A DNA stretch of 64,000 nucleotides, taken from the NCBI GenBank assembly GCA_964580055.1, contig CAZOJI010000023.1, positions 7,759 to 71,758 of the forward strand. Direction: 5' to 3'. Positions 44,241 to 53,834 of the stretch are shown piece by piece. Numbering within the stretch: position 1 is the first letter of the stretch; every line of letters starts with the position of its first letter. Position numbers and translations under genes: made by a program. Source of the DNA: JBDGYW01 sp964580055. GTDB taxonomy: Bacteria > Gemmatimonadota > Gemmatimonadetes > Gemmatimonadales > GWC2-71-9. The notes under the pieces were generated by a model. The model was not told where the DNA came from. It saw only the letters and a program-made list of their open reading frames with translations, and did no database searches.

Positions 44241-45827
44241 CTACTGTTGTCGGGCCGCCGCCAAGAGTTCTTCCTGAGTTGACGCGTGGGTGAGCAGATC
44301 TATGCCTGCGCTGACCTGGTCATCGGAGCGCACCCGGCGAACCAGTTCCGCCGATCTCCCAAACACGTAGCGAGCCAGTTCGAAGCCAAGTTGGGTAGAG
44401 ATCAAACCGTCGGCGCCACGCCAAACGGAGTCAGGGATCACGACTCCGCGTGTACGAACCCGGTCGAGGAGTTGGTTCAGCATCCCGTCGGTTACAGTGA
44501 AATCTTCATCAGTAATGATGCCTTCGCCCTTTAAGTCGAGGGCATACCGTGCCAGGGCGTCAGTGTACTTGGGAATGTCTCCACCCAACGTGCGGACGAA
44601 GGCCTGTTCGGCGGCGTCGAGCGTGTCGGGATATTCGATGTCCGGTGCTATGCCGCCTCCACCGGCCAAAGGCCTTCCTGCGTCCGAATAGAAGACAAGC
44701 GAGTCTGAAGCGGTGGAATCCTCATCAGCGGACCCTGTAGCTACAATACCGCCTGATGCGAACCGGTACTGCGGGCGGTCGATGGAACGACCGCTCGGTG
44801 TGAACCACCGGGAAGTAGTTACGGTTACGGCTTCCGTTTCTGAAAGCGGGAACACGCGATAGGCGACTCCCTTGCCGAAGCTTCGGGTTCCCAGAATGAG
44901 AGCGCGGTCGTGGTCCTGGAGTGCTCCGGCCAGAATCTCTGCGGAGCTAGCGGTGCCTCTGTTGATGAGTACTACCAGTGGCAGGTCTGGCCACCGTGCT
45001 GGCCGCGTCGTCGAAAAAGCGTGAGATTCTCCCGCCGCGCGACCCTTCATGTCTACGACCAACTGGTCGGGCTTCAGAAACAGGTCTGCCAGGGCGACTC
45101 CCTGCTGAACGATGCCTCCCGGGTTGTTGCGGAGATCGAGAATGAGGGATTGGGCGCCTTGGCTCTGGAGGTCTTCAATCGCTTCACTGAGTTCCCGCGC
45201 CGCCGTCTGGCTTACGGACGTGAGGCGTAAATACCCAATGCCCGGCCCAACGAGGGTCTTACCTTCGACGTAGTTGACATGAATACGTGCACGAGTTATG
45301 GCGAAGTCCAACGGCTCCGGTATACCGGCCCTGGCAATCTTGAGACGGACCTCGGTGCCCGGCGGACCGCGCATAACGTCGGCAGCCTGCTGTGTGGGCC
45401 AGTCCTTGGTGGATCGACCCTCGATTTCGACTATCAAGTCACCGGCTACGATACCGGCCCGGTCTCCCGGTGTGTCGGGCAACGGCCCAACAACGGTGAT
45501 CCACCCATCACGGGACTCGATTCTAACGCCTACGCCTCCGTAATCCCCTGTCGTGCTGAGACTGAGTTGCTCGTACCCTTCACGGCGCAGGTAGGACGTA
45601 TATGGGTCGAGGCGTTCCAGCATGCCATCGATGGCCAACTCGTACAGGTCACTGGTCTCGACCGTGTCCACGTAGTACTGAGATACGTAGCTGACGATCT
45701 CCTCGAACAACCGCTCCTTGCTTATGTCATCAGTTGCCGAGCCAGCCGGTCTCTGTAGAAGCCACCCTCCTGAAAAGAAGGCCACGAACACCACTGTGAT
45801 ACCAAAGGCTAGACGCCGTTGCTTCAT
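44241..45827 (-). CDS. C-terminal processing peptidase (S41 family)
   Basis: The product has 528 residues. One N-terminal anchor is followed by a linker and a PDZ domain at about 90-180 (GDYGGVGVRIESRDGWITVV). The peptidase part has LILDLRNNPGG, RGTASSAEILAGAL with the catalytic serine, and GTRSFGKG with the lysine of the Ser/Lys dyad. The last 150 residues form a C-terminal extension with DPYTSYL-type neighbours seen in CtpA. It trims periplasmic proteins. GGAG lies seven bases before ATG 45827. Confidence 0.94.
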   Translation of the reverse strand: MKQRRLAFGITVVFVAFFSGGWLLQRPAGSATDDISKERLFEEIVSYVSQYYVDTVETSDLYELAIDGMLERLDPYTSYLRREGYEQLSLSTTGDYGGVGVRIESRDGWITVVGPLPDTPGDRAGIVAGDLIVEIEGRSTKDWPTQQAADVMRGPPGTEVRLKIARAGIPEPLDFAITRARIHVNYVEGKTLVGPGIGYLRLTSVSQTAARELSEAIEDLQSQGAQSLILDLRNNPGGIVQQGVALADLFLKPDQLVVDMKGRAAGESHAFSTTRPARWPDLPLVVLINRGTASSAEILAGALQDHDRALILGTRSFGKGVAYRVFPLSETEAVTVTTSRWFTPSGRSIDRPQYRFASGGIVATGSADEDSTASDSLVFYSDAGRPLAGGGGIAPDIEYPDTLDAAEQAFVRTLGGDIPKYTDALARYALDLKGEGIITDEDFTVTDGMLNQLLDRVRTRGVVIPDSVWRGADGLISTQLGFELARYVFGRSAELVRRVRSDDQVSAGIDLLTHASTQEELLAAARQQ

Positions 45828-46169
45828 CTGTTGTCTCCACATCACCTTATCAAATTTCCCCGCACTTCGAGTCCGCTGTTTGCCAGGCCGTGACCCTACG
45901 GACAGAATCGCGCCGACTCATGGTCCTCTTGACCTCTCCGGCCACAAAGGTGCGGTAGAACTCGAACAATACCTGGGAATCAAACTTCTACGCAAATGAC
46001 ATGCCCTGGGTTTGGCGGTTCGGAAAGATCGCGCAGCCTTGCGCCCGTAACTGTCGGAACTGTAGAGGCTTGCGCAGGCACTCGAACTCACTTGGTCGTC
46101 AGATCGCAGAGTCTGCTGGCATGGCGCCATCTGGCCTACTGACCCGTCGGAGTGACAGGTTGACCTTTC
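45828..46169. other. 342-base intergenic region between metH and ctpA
   Basis: I see no supported gene. Short open frames (45918-46130 and a 45-codon frame running into the ctpA leader, both on the minus strand) have no ribosome-binding sites and no similarity that I recognise. No tRNA or known RNA signature is present. The 3' end carries the ctpA ribosome-binding site. Confidence 0.5.
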
Positions 46170-49100
46170 TCAAACAGTCGGATCGTAGGCGAGATTGGGC
46201 GCCAGCCATCGCTCCACTTCGCCGATCCGCATATCCTTGCGGCTGGCGTAATCCTCTACCTGGTCGCGACCGATTCTTCCGACTCCGAAATAGGCAGACT
46301 GCGGGTGCGAGAAATACCAACCGCACACCGAGGCCGCCGGATGCATCGCGCAGCTCTCGGTCAATCTGATCCCGATGTTGCCGGGAACATCCAGCAGGTC
46401 GAACAACGTTGTCTTTTCGACGTGGTCGGGGCATGCCGGGTAGCCTGGTGCAGGTCGGATGCCCACAAATTTGCCTTTGCTCAACTCCAGGTCTGTCAGA
46501 ACCTCGTCCTGTGCGTAACCCCAATACTCCTTTCTGATCCTCTCGTGCAGGCGTTCTGCGAACGCTTCGGCAAGTCGGTCGGCGAGTGTCTCGCTCAGGA
46601 CGCTGCGGTAGTCATCGTGATCCGCCTCGAACTCGGCACACAATTCGTCGATACCGGCGCCCGCAGTCGCCGCAAACGCGCCAATGTAGTCAGGTATTCC
46701 CGTCGACTCCGGGGCTACATAGTCTGCCAAACAGTAGTTGGGACGTCCGTTCGGTTTTGCAATCTGCTGCCGAAGTTGATGGGCAACGGCACGAACGGTT
46801 TTTCTGTCTTCGCTCCCGTAGATCTCCACGTCGTCCCAAGACATCGTGTTCGCGGGAAAGAGACCTATGACCCCTTTGGCGGTCAGGAGGTGCTCGTCAG
46901 CGATTCTCTCAAGCAGGGCAAGCGAATCGTTCAGGAGCCTCTTGGCGGCATCGCCCGTAACCGGGTCCTCGAGAATATCGGGGTATCTACCCTTCAACTC
47001 CCAGGCCTTGAAGAACGGTCCCCAGTCTATGTAGTCGGTCAACTCTCGTATCGAATAGTCGTCGAACACCTCTACGCCAAGCCTTTGGGGGCGAGGCGGC
47101 GTGTAACCATCCCACTCCACCTTGACTCTGTTTTGACGTGCCGTCTCGAGTGATACGATCCGCTTGCTTCCGCCCCTGTCGGCGTGCGAGTCGCGTACTC
47201 TTGCGTACTGCCGCCGAATGTCCTCCACATACGCTGCCCGTGTCTCCTTGTTCAACAGGTTCCTTACAACCCCAACGCTCTGTGAAGCATCGTGGACGTG
47301 AACCGTGGGGCCGCCGTATTCGGGTTCTATCCTGGCGGCAGTGTGGGCCTTGGATGTAGTCGCCCCGCCGATCAGGAGAGGAATATCGAGGTCGGCGCGA
47401 CGCATGTCGCGGGCCACATGCGCCATCTCGTCAAGTGAAGGAGTAATCAGTCCACTCAGCCCGACGGCGTCGGCGCCTTCGGAAAGTACTGTCTCAATGA
47501 TCCTATCGGCCGGTACCATCACGCCGAGGTCGATTATTTTGTAGTTGTTGCAGCCAAGGACCACGCCGGCGATGTTCTTCCCGATATCGTGGACGTCGCC
47601 TTTGACCGTGGCGAGCACGAGCTTGCCATCGAATCTTTGGACGCCATCGGCGTTGCCCCGCTCTTGCTCTATGTACGGTGTCAGATAGCCCACCGCCTTT
47701 TTCATGACACGGGCGGACTTCAGCACCTGAGGCAAAAACATCTTCCCACTGCCGAACAGTTCGCCTACGCGATTCATACCCGCCATCAGAGGACCTTCGA
47801 TCACATGCAGCGGTCGGTCGGCGTGTTGCCGCGCCTCCTCCACGTCAACTTCGATGTAGTCGACAATTCCGTCCGTAAGGGCGTGAGCGAGTCTCTGGTG
47901 GACGGGCAGAGAACGCCATGCGAGATCCGGCCCTTCTGCCGTTGTCTTGTCTTTGACGGTGGTTGCCAACTCGACCAGCCGGTCGGTCGCGTCAGGCCTG
48001 CGATCAAACAGCACGTCTTCCACCGCCGTGCGGAGATCCTCCGGCACATCGTCGTACACTGCTAATTGTCCAGCGTTTACGATGCCCATGTCCATCCCCG
48101 CGTCTATCGCGTGGTAGAGGAATGAGGCGTGCATGGCTTCACGGACGGTATTGTTACCTCGGAACGAAAAGGAAACGTTGCTGACGCCGCCGCTCACCAG
48201 AGCAAAAGGCAGGGTTTCCTTTATGGTCCTGCAAGCCTCGATGAAGGCTATGGCGTACTGATTGTGCTGTTCGATTCCTGTTCCTACCGCGAAGATGTTG
48301 GGATCCACAACTATGTCCTCTGGGGGGAACCCAACCTCTTCGGTGAGTATGCGGTAGGCACGAGTGCAGATATCTACCTTGCGCTGTTCGGTGTCGGCCT
48401 GGCCGTGCTCATCAAAAGCCATGACGATCACGGCTGCACCGTACCTGCGTATTTGCGCTGCCCTTTCTACGAACGCCTCTTCGCCTTCCTTGAGGCTGAT
48501 GGAGTTCACTACGCCTTTTCCTTGAAGGCACTTCAACCCTGCTTCGATGACCGTCCATTTGGATGAGTCAACGACTACCGGTACGCGGCTAATATCCGGC
48601 TCGGCTGCGATGAGGTTCAGGAATGTAGTCATCGCCTCCTCGGAATCGAGAAGCGCCTCATCCATACTCACGTCTATCATCTGAGCGCCGTTCAACACCT
48701 GCTGCCGGCCGACCTCGATCGCGGTCTCGAAGTCGCCTTCCTGTATCAACCGCCTGAAACGTGCGGAGCCGGCGACGTTGGTTCTCTCACCAATGTTGAC
48801 GAAGAGGCTGTCCGGCCGGATATCCAGAGGTTCGAGGCCCGAGAGTCTTGTGTAGCGCTCTTTGGTCGGTACCGTTCGAGGAGGAACGCCGGACACGGCT
48901 TCTGCAATTGCCTCCACATGAGCCGGATTCGTGCCGCAGCAACCGCCGACGATGTTCACGAACCCGCGTTGCGCGAATTCGCCGAGTATCTCTGCAGTCT
49001 CGGCTGGGGTTTGGTCGTATTCTCCAAATTCGTTGGGCAACCCCGCATTGGGGTGGCAGCTGACCAGCACATCGCAGGTCGCCGACAGATCCTCGATGTG

Positions 49101-49892
49101 CGGTCTCAGCTCCTTGCCGCCCAAGGCGCAGTTCAGCCCGACGCAGAATGGCGATGAATGTCTGATAGAGTACCAAAACGCTTGCACCGTCTGCCCCGAT
49201 AGCGTGCGCCCGCTGGCGTCCGTGATCGTGCCGGAAACCCATATCGGGATCTGCTCGCCACGTTTTTGCATGATACCGGACAGTGCAAATAGAGCCGCCT
49301 TACAGTTCAACGTGTCGAATACCGTCTCGATCAAAAGCACATCCGCCCCGCCTTCGATCAGTGCTTCGGCCTGTTCAGTGTACGCAGCCGCTAGTTGATC
49401 AAAGGTGACGTTTCGGTGTCCCGGGTCGTTCACGTCGGGCGAAATAGAGGCAGTGCGATTGGTGGGTCCGATACTGGCCGCGACGAACCTGGGTGTGGAC
49501 GGGTCCTCGGCGGTGTATCGATCCGCAACCCTCCGTGCGACCTGCGCGGCAGCCAGGTTGATTTCACGCGCGACGCCATGGGTTCCGTAATCTGCTTGTG
49601 AGATCGCCGATCCACTGAAGCTGTTGGTCAGAATTATGTCGGCCCCTGCATCGAGGTATTCAGAGTGAATCTCCTCGATTACGTCAGGGCGGCTTATCGA
49701 CAACAGATCGTTGTTTCCTTTCAAGAGGGTGTCGTGATGCTCAAACCGCTCGCCCCGGAAATCATCCTCTTCCAGCTCGTACTTCTGGATCAGCGTGCCC
49801 ATTGCACCGTCGAGAACGAGTATCCGTTTGGCGACCTCCTTGTGAAACAGAGAAATCCGATCGCTGCGTGCCACTTGCATAGAATTCACCAT
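46170..49892 (-). CDS. metH: Cobalamin-dependent methionine synthase
   Basis: The protein has 1240 residues and makes methionine from homocysteine and methyl-tetrahydrofolate. In order: homocysteine S-methyltransferase domain (VLDGAMGTLIQ, GLNCALG, GGCCGTN zinc ligands), pterin-binding domain (NIGERTNVAGS), B12 cap, B12-binding domain with the axial-histidine motif KGDVHDIGKNI, and the AdoMet activation domain (RPAPGYPACPDH). ATG 49892 has GAGGAG at eight bases, just after a terminator T-tract. A SAM-II riboswitch precedes it. It draws on the folate C1 pool that glyA feeds. Confidence 0.98.
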   Translation of the reverse strand: MVNSMQVARSDRISLFHKEVAKRILVLDGAMGTLIQKYELEEDDFRGERFEHHDTLLKGNNDLLSISRPDVIEEIHSEYLDAGADIILTNSFSGSAISQADYGTHGVAREINLAAAQVARRVADRYTAEDPSTPRFVAASIGPTNRTASISPDVNDPGHRNVTFDQLAAAYTEQAEALIEGGADVLLIETVFDTLNCKAALFALSGIMQKRGEQIPIWVSGTITDASGRTLSGQTVQAFWYSIRHSSPFCVGLNCALGGKELRPHIEDLSATCDVLVSCHPNAGLPNEFGEYDQTPAETAEILGEFAQRGFVNIVGGCCGTNPAHVEAIAEAVSGVPPRTVPTKERYTRLSGLEPLDIRPDSLFVNIGERTNVAGSARFRRLIQEGDFETAIEVGRQQVLNGAQMIDVSMDEALLDSEEAMTTFLNLIAAEPDISRVPVVVDSSKWTVIEAGLKCLQGKGVVNSISLKEGEEAFVERAAQIRRYGAAVIVMAFDEHGQADTEQRKVDICTRAYRILTEEVGFPPEDIVVDPNIFAVGTGIEQHNQYAIAFIEACRTIKETLPFALVSGGVSNVSFSFRGNNTVREAMHASFLYHAIDAGMDMGIVNAGQLAVYDDVPEDLRTAVEDVLFDRRPDATDRLVELATTVKDKTTAEGPDLAWRSLPVHQRLAHALTDGIVDYIEVDVEEARQHADRPLHVIEGPLMAGMNRVGELFGSGKMFLPQVLKSARVMKKAVGYLTPYIEQERGNADGVQRFDGKLVLATVKGDVHDIGKNIAGVVLGCNNYKIIDLGVMVPADRIIETVLSEGADAVGLSGLITPSLDEMAHVARDMRRADLDIPLLIGGATTSKAHTAARIEPEYGGPTVHVHDASQSVGVVRNLLNKETRAAYVEDIRRQYARVRDSHADRGGSKRIVSLETARQNRVKVEWDGYTPPRPQRLGVEVFDDYSIRELTDYIDWGPFFKAWELKGRYPDILEDPVTGDAAKRLLNDSLALLERIADEHLLTAKGVIGLFPANTMSWDDVEIYGSEDRKTVRAVAHQLRQQIAKPNGRPNYCLADYVAPESTGIPDYIGAFAATAGAGIDELCAEFEADHDDYRSVLSETLADRLAEAFAERLHERIRKEYWGYAQDEVLTDLELSKGKFVGIRPAPGYPACPDHVEKTTLFDLLDVPGNIGIRLTESCAMHPAASVCGWYFSHPQSAYFGVGRIGRDQVEDYASRKDMRIGEVERWLAPNLAYDPTV

Positions 49893-49905
49893 GAGACTGC
49901 TCCTC

Positions 49906-49947
49906 AAAAAAAAGCCCCCGTCGCCAAAGACCGCGGGGGAGCTTTTT
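49906..49947 (-). terminator. Intrinsic terminator in the metH leader
   Basis: On the minus strand CCCCCG (49939-49934) pairs with CGGGGG (49920-49915). The outer stem extends through AAAAAG with CTTTTT, and eight T bases end at 49906. The ribosome-binding site GAGGAG (49905-49900) follows at once. It overlaps the 3' end of the aptamer, so it is the expression platform. Confidence 0.85.
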
Positions 49948-49995
49948 AGCGACTTATTTACCGTGGCTGCAATACGCCGCAAATCACCACGTGAT
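49941..49995 (-). promoter_or_regulatory. SAM-II (SAM-alpha) riboswitch of metH
   Basis: The minus strand contains GTGGTGATTTG, then TATTGCAGCCACGGTAAAT, then AAGTCGCTAAAAAGC, matching the conserved SAM-II blocks in order. P1 is CGTGG (49991-49987) with CCACG (49966-49962). The H-type pseudoknot P2 is GCGGC (49980-49976) with GTCGC (49953-49949). SAM binding should stop metH expression. A terminator begins at its 3' end. Confidence 0.88.
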
Positions 49996-50078
49996 ACAGT
50001 TGTAACTTGCAATGTATGTCTATTTGTCGGATGCAGAAAGGGACGACCGGGAGATTTCGCGCTCGTAGTGTCCCAGGC

Positions 50079-50345
50079 TCAGAGTCCGAGCGCTCCCAAT
50101 ACGTCCGATTCGGCCATGCCCTCGACTCTCACGCGTTTGCGTTTGGCCGTCGTGCCGCTGGTGATCGCCACTGCGTTGCGTGGAACACCGATCTCCTTGG
50201 ATAGGAATCGGATCAACTCTTGATTGGCTGCGCCTTCAACCGGCGGGGCCGCGATCCTTATCTTGATCGCATCCCCATGCCAGCCGACGAGTTGCGTTTT
50301 GCTGGCTTTCGGCTGAGCATAAATCCAGAGACTACAGGATCTCAA
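50079..50345 (-). CDS. DUF167/YggU family protein
   Basis: This is an 88-residue protein. IYAQPKASKTQLVGWHGDAIKIRIAAPPVEGAANQELIRFLSKEIGV is the DUF167 signature, followed by a basic strand. The start is TTG 50345, overlapping the YggT stop (TTGA) with GGGGA in front. The YggT-DUF167 pairing is common in bacteria. Its biochemical role is unknown. The long frame upstream in this phase is antisense to YggT and not used. Confidence 0.9.
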   Translation of the reverse strand: MRSCSLWIYAQPKASKTQLVGWHGDAIKIRIAAPPVEGAANQELIRFLSKEIGVPRNAVAITSGTTAKRKRVRVEGMAESDVLGALGL

Positions 50346-50908
50346 ATTATCCCCAGCACGATGCTCAGAGCGATTTGGAGCAACAACCAGGCAACCAGGG
50401 GCGTTATGTCGATCATTCCTATCGGCGGAACGATCTTGCGCAGGGGCTCGACTATCCAGTCTGTGAGGACATAGGCCGGCCTCATCCAACGGTTGAAGCG
50501 GCCTATTCTGAACCACGATCCTATCACCCGGGCTATCAGGGCAATTATCATCAGTTGGCCAGCGTAGTAGACGATCAGTCGAAGCACGCCTCTCGGCCCC
50601 GCCTGGCTGGCCATTGTCAATCTGAGCGTCTGAGCGATTATCCACTCGGTCAGAGTTATCACCAGGATACCCCCGACTACGCTACCACCAAGCAGCCACC
50701 ATCCCGCCTTTTGCGGGTTCCCGCCACGCCTACGCAGCCAGAATTCGACGGGTTCCAGGATGGGGTCCGAAAACCTGCGTATCGCCCTGCCGGTCTTGCC
50801 GAATGGGTTGATGCGGCGAGTCATTACTGCCCACGACCCGAATGCCACGACACAGCAGATGAGGAAAACCCCAAAGACGAGGCCACGGATCAGATCGAGA
50901 ATGAACAT
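50342..50908 (-). CDS. YggT-family membrane protein
   Basis: The product has 188 residues with about five hydrophobic segments and two YGGT-type repeats. The first contains INPFGKTGRAIRRFSDPILEPV and the second RIGRFNRWMRPAYVLTDWIVEPLRKIVPPIGMIDITPLVAWLLLQIAL. Members occur near division and osmotic-stress genes. AAGGGGAG precedes the ATG. Its role here is not known beyond the pairing with DUF167. Confidence 0.9.
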   Translation of the reverse strand: MFILDLIRGLVFGVFLICCVVAFGSWAVMTRRINPFGKTGRAIRRFSDPILEPVEFWLRRRGGNPQKAGWWLLGGSVVGGILVITLTEWIIAQTLRLTMASQAGPRGVLRLIVYYAGQLMIIALIARVIGSWFRIGRFNRWMRPAYVLTDWIVEPLRKIVPPIGMIDITPLVAWLLLQIALSIVLGII

Positions 50909-51149
50909 CTAGCGCTATTGCTCCCCTTGAGGTGTTCGAATACCCGGGCTATCAACATAATGCGTATCGACCAACGACGGTTCCACCGGATTCCTGGCCT
51001 AGTTCTTAATCTGGTGAAGTGCTCGACCCGACCGAAGATATCGATGCGATAGTCCGACGTTTTCGCGGGAAAGAAAACGAGACCACTGCCTGGCCCACCT
51101 CTGGAGCGCTGCGGTCGCCGCTCCTATTGAAAGGATGAGTAGCTGCTAT

Positions 51150-53555
51150 TCAAGTTAGCTCCAATCCCGCAAGTCGCACCGCGACAATCCCGTTCGCCGG
51201 CATTGGCACATCTGCAGTGCCGCTCCGCCTGACGGGAATATCCTCCTTGTACCGCTCCAGATAGTCGACCGCTTCCACGGTTCGGAATTCGAGAATTCCT
51301 GGACCGACGCTCACGTTTCTTGAGACTCCCAGAATCTCCTGCAAATAGGCGATGGCACCGTAGCCATTGGCAGCCGGTTGAATGCCCAAGACGCAGACAC
51401 CTACCTCCTCGACAGTCAACATTGAGCCGAATCGGGGTAAGAGGTTCGTGCCATTGGGCTCCACTCGTGCGGTGGCCATCCCCTCTGCATCCCAGCCGAA
51501 CATCCACGGAACTTCCTCACCCGCGTAACGAGACATTGGTGCCAGCCGATACCGCGAAACACCACTGGGTGCGTAGCTCATGAGCGTACCCCGCTCGTCG
51601 ATCGAGGCCAGCGGAGCGTCGTGCCCTCGGAAGAGAATCGTCCCGTCCCGGTCGTCCAATCGGATCCAGCGCAGGTGTTCCAACAGCGACACTGGTGGCG
51701 AACCTTCGTTCACGCCGGCCGGGATCTCCCATGATAATCGCGGCTCCTGGATGGCGAGATCGAATCGGTACTGGATTTCCGCAGATCGGATAACCTCTGT
51801 CTCGTTAGTGATGTTGAGCCAGGGTTGCCCGTCGAAGAGAACAATGGTCGTCTTGACGTCGCCAAGACCCCGGGAACTGCGCTCCAAGACCACTTTGGTG
51901 GCAACGCCGGGGAGGCGCAGGGCCGTCACGTTCTCCAGCCGCGACTCAGGCAGTGCGTTCAACCCAGCGGATTGCGGGCGAACCCATTCCTTACCGTCAG
52001 AGAGTCGTTTCAATGATGAAATCGCACCGGTGTCGGCGGCGATGGTTACTCTGAACGCCCTTCCCTCTGCTGAGTTGGACGCGGCCATAGTTTCCCAGCG
52101 GCCCCAGGCTTCTCCAGTCGCCGTTTCGTCAGGAAAAAACGCGTAACCCAAACCGGGAACATTTGAAGCGAACCTCTGGCCACCGCCGCCGGTGCCAGCC
52201 AGATCCGAGTGTGAAAACGGGGATGGATTGAACACCATGGTACCAGGTACGTCCGTGGACAAGTATGGAGCTATTTCACCAAGCGTCGTTGCCCCCGGAT
52301 CCACGGCACCTGCAAGCACAGCTATCAGGTTCCCCGTACGTTGTTCCACCTGGTCTACTCGGGCCTCAGCGATTTGGGTGAATCGGGCCTGGCGGGGCAG
52401 CTGCGGTTGGTTGATCGCTGTTGGAACGGTCACCGCTGTGCTCGGTGCACGCGTTTCCATCTCCCGGAAGAGAGCGTCATCGGTGGTTGCAACGATGCGC
52501 GGGTATGCAAACCGCGAATTCCAGTCCGACACGGCAGCGAGCGCATTGGAAAGGCCTTGATCGGCATTGGGATTGACTATCACGGCGGTACCAAATCTGC
52601 CATCCGGAGCAAACCGCAGCGCGGTCGAGGATAGCCAATGCTCCACACGATTTGTCATTTCGGTCTGACTCAGTTCAAACCCCAGTACGCCTGGTGTGCT
52701 ACCCGCCGGCACTGACACAACGAGCACGCGCGAGCCTCCCGGTGTATCCCACCACTCGAACGGTTGATCTACGTCACGCACAATTGCCAAGACTCGGACT
52801 CCGGCACCCGCTAGCGACATCGCAACGGTACGCGGTAGGTGAACCCCTTGAGGCGCGTATGCCGCGGGCCCCATGGGGATGGCGTATTCCCGCTCAGCAA
52901 TTAGCGCTCGCTCGGCAAGCCTCAGAAAGGGAACGTGCTCGAGCGAAGAAATATCGGCCGACATGGGCAGTGGGTTTACGGTGACCGTGGAACTGCGGTG
53001 AACCGCCGTTTGCACCGCACGGTGGATGGGCCGCAGGCCTTGCAAGGAATCAACCACCTTGATGGGATCCGCGACCGTCAACAGGTGGATCGTCCATCTT
53101 GGCTGGGGCTCGAGGCGATGGTTTGTTCTGAACGGACCTCGCAGGCCTGGTGCCTCCAGCTCCGATACAACCCTCACTGCTCCAGAGAACTCCATCCACA
53201 GTTCTCCAAGGAGGGTGTCGCCCGACCTCAGGACTCCCGCTGTGCCCAACAGGCGCCGACTCCGATCGAAAACGCGAAGCCGTCCCGCCATAGCATCGAC
53301 TCCCGTTACCTCGAACCGCACCAGGCTTTTCGCACCATCAGGATGGGAGAAGAACACGCTAGGGCTGGCGTTCACGCGCAACCCTTCCTCTCGTGCACGA
53401 AGCCAAGCAGGGCGTGCGATGCATGCGCCAGCAGCAGAGACCGAGGAAAAGAAACCCCTGCGCGTTACCAAGTTCTTTTCAGGCAATTGTTTCGGTTCCA
53501 GTAGGTGAGGGAAGACACGGTGCAGAAATCTATGCGGTAGACGCCAGGCATGCAT
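51150..53555 (-). CDS. Exported GH38-like (alpha-mannosidase-fold) protein, catalytic residues degraded
   Basis: The product is about 801 residues. A Tat-like signal reads VTRRGFFSSVSAAGACIA. WTIHLLTVADP aligns with the first GH38 strand (IHVVSHxHxD) but lacks the metal histidine and aspartate. APQGVHLPRTVAMSLAGAG corresponds to the DxFGHxxxxP nucleophile segment without its aspartate. WWDTPGGSRVL and YPRIVATTDDALFREM match later motifs. The C-terminal beta domain has FRVTIAADTGAISSL, typical of GH38. TTG 53471 is an alternative start nearer the signal. It probably binds sugar rather than cutting it. Confidence 0.7.
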   Translation of the reverse strand: MHAWRLPHRFLHRVFPHLLEPKQLPEKNLVTRRGFFSSVSAAGACIARPAWLRAREEGLRVNASPSVFFSHPDGAKSLVRFEVTGVDAMAGRLRVFDRSRRLLGTAGVLRSGDTLLGELWMEFSGAVRVVSELEAPGLRGPFRTNHRLEPQPRWTIHLLTVADPIKVVDSLQGLRPIHRAVQTAVHRSSTVTVNPLPMSADISSLEHVPFLRLAERALIAEREYAIPMGPAAYAPQGVHLPRTVAMSLAGAGVRVLAIVRDVDQPFEWWDTPGGSRVLVVSVPAGSTPGVLGFELSQTEMTNRVEHWLSSTALRFAPDGRFGTAVIVNPNADQGLSNALAAVSDWNSRFAYPRIVATTDDALFREMETRAPSTAVTVPTAINQPQLPRQARFTQIAEARVDQVEQRTGNLIAVLAGAVDPGATTLGEIAPYLSTDVPGTMVFNPSPFSHSDLAGTGGGGQRFASNVPGLGYAFFPDETATGEAWGRWETMAASNSAEGRAFRVTIAADTGAISSLKRLSDGKEWVRPQSAGLNALPESRLENVTALRLPGVATKVVLERSSRGLGDVKTTIVLFDGQPWLNITNETEVIRSAEIQYRFDLAIQEPRLSWEIPAGVNEGSPPVSLLEHLRWIRLDDRDGTILFRGHDAPLASIDERGTLMSYAPSGVSRYRLAPMSRYAGEEVPWMFGWDAEGMATARVEPNGTNLLPRFGSMLTVEEVGVCVLGIQPAANGYGAIAYLQEILGVSRNVSVGPGILEFRTVEAVDYLERYKEDIPVRRSGTADVPMPANGIVAVRLAGLELT

Positions 53556-53834
53556 CGCGGTTGCGAGCGACGTGAAACCGCAGTTGATCGCGTTGCATGC
53601 TACCGTCCAGGGCATGGCTGCCTACGAGACTTGCCGCATTCTCAAAGAGATGCTCGAATTGGCCGGCTGTCGGGTGATTATATATGCTGATAAAGCGGAA
53701 AGTGCTTCCCATCTCAGGTCAATTGTTCCGCTGGGCTCGTTATCCTCAACACCTCTAGGACATGTAAGATGTTGCAGTACAGCAACTTGCGGCATGGCAC
53801 CGGATATGCCTTCGGGTGTTCGGGAGGATGCGCA

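Noticed and set aside
45918..46130. 70-codon open frame between metH and ctpA
   Set aside because: Ser/Arg-rich translation, no ribosome-binding site and no family similarity; probably not coding.
53659..53686. Promoter-like TTGGCC-16-TATATG before the lipoprotein
   Set aside because: The -35 is weak, spacing is short, and the leader would be 140 bases; not strong enough to list.
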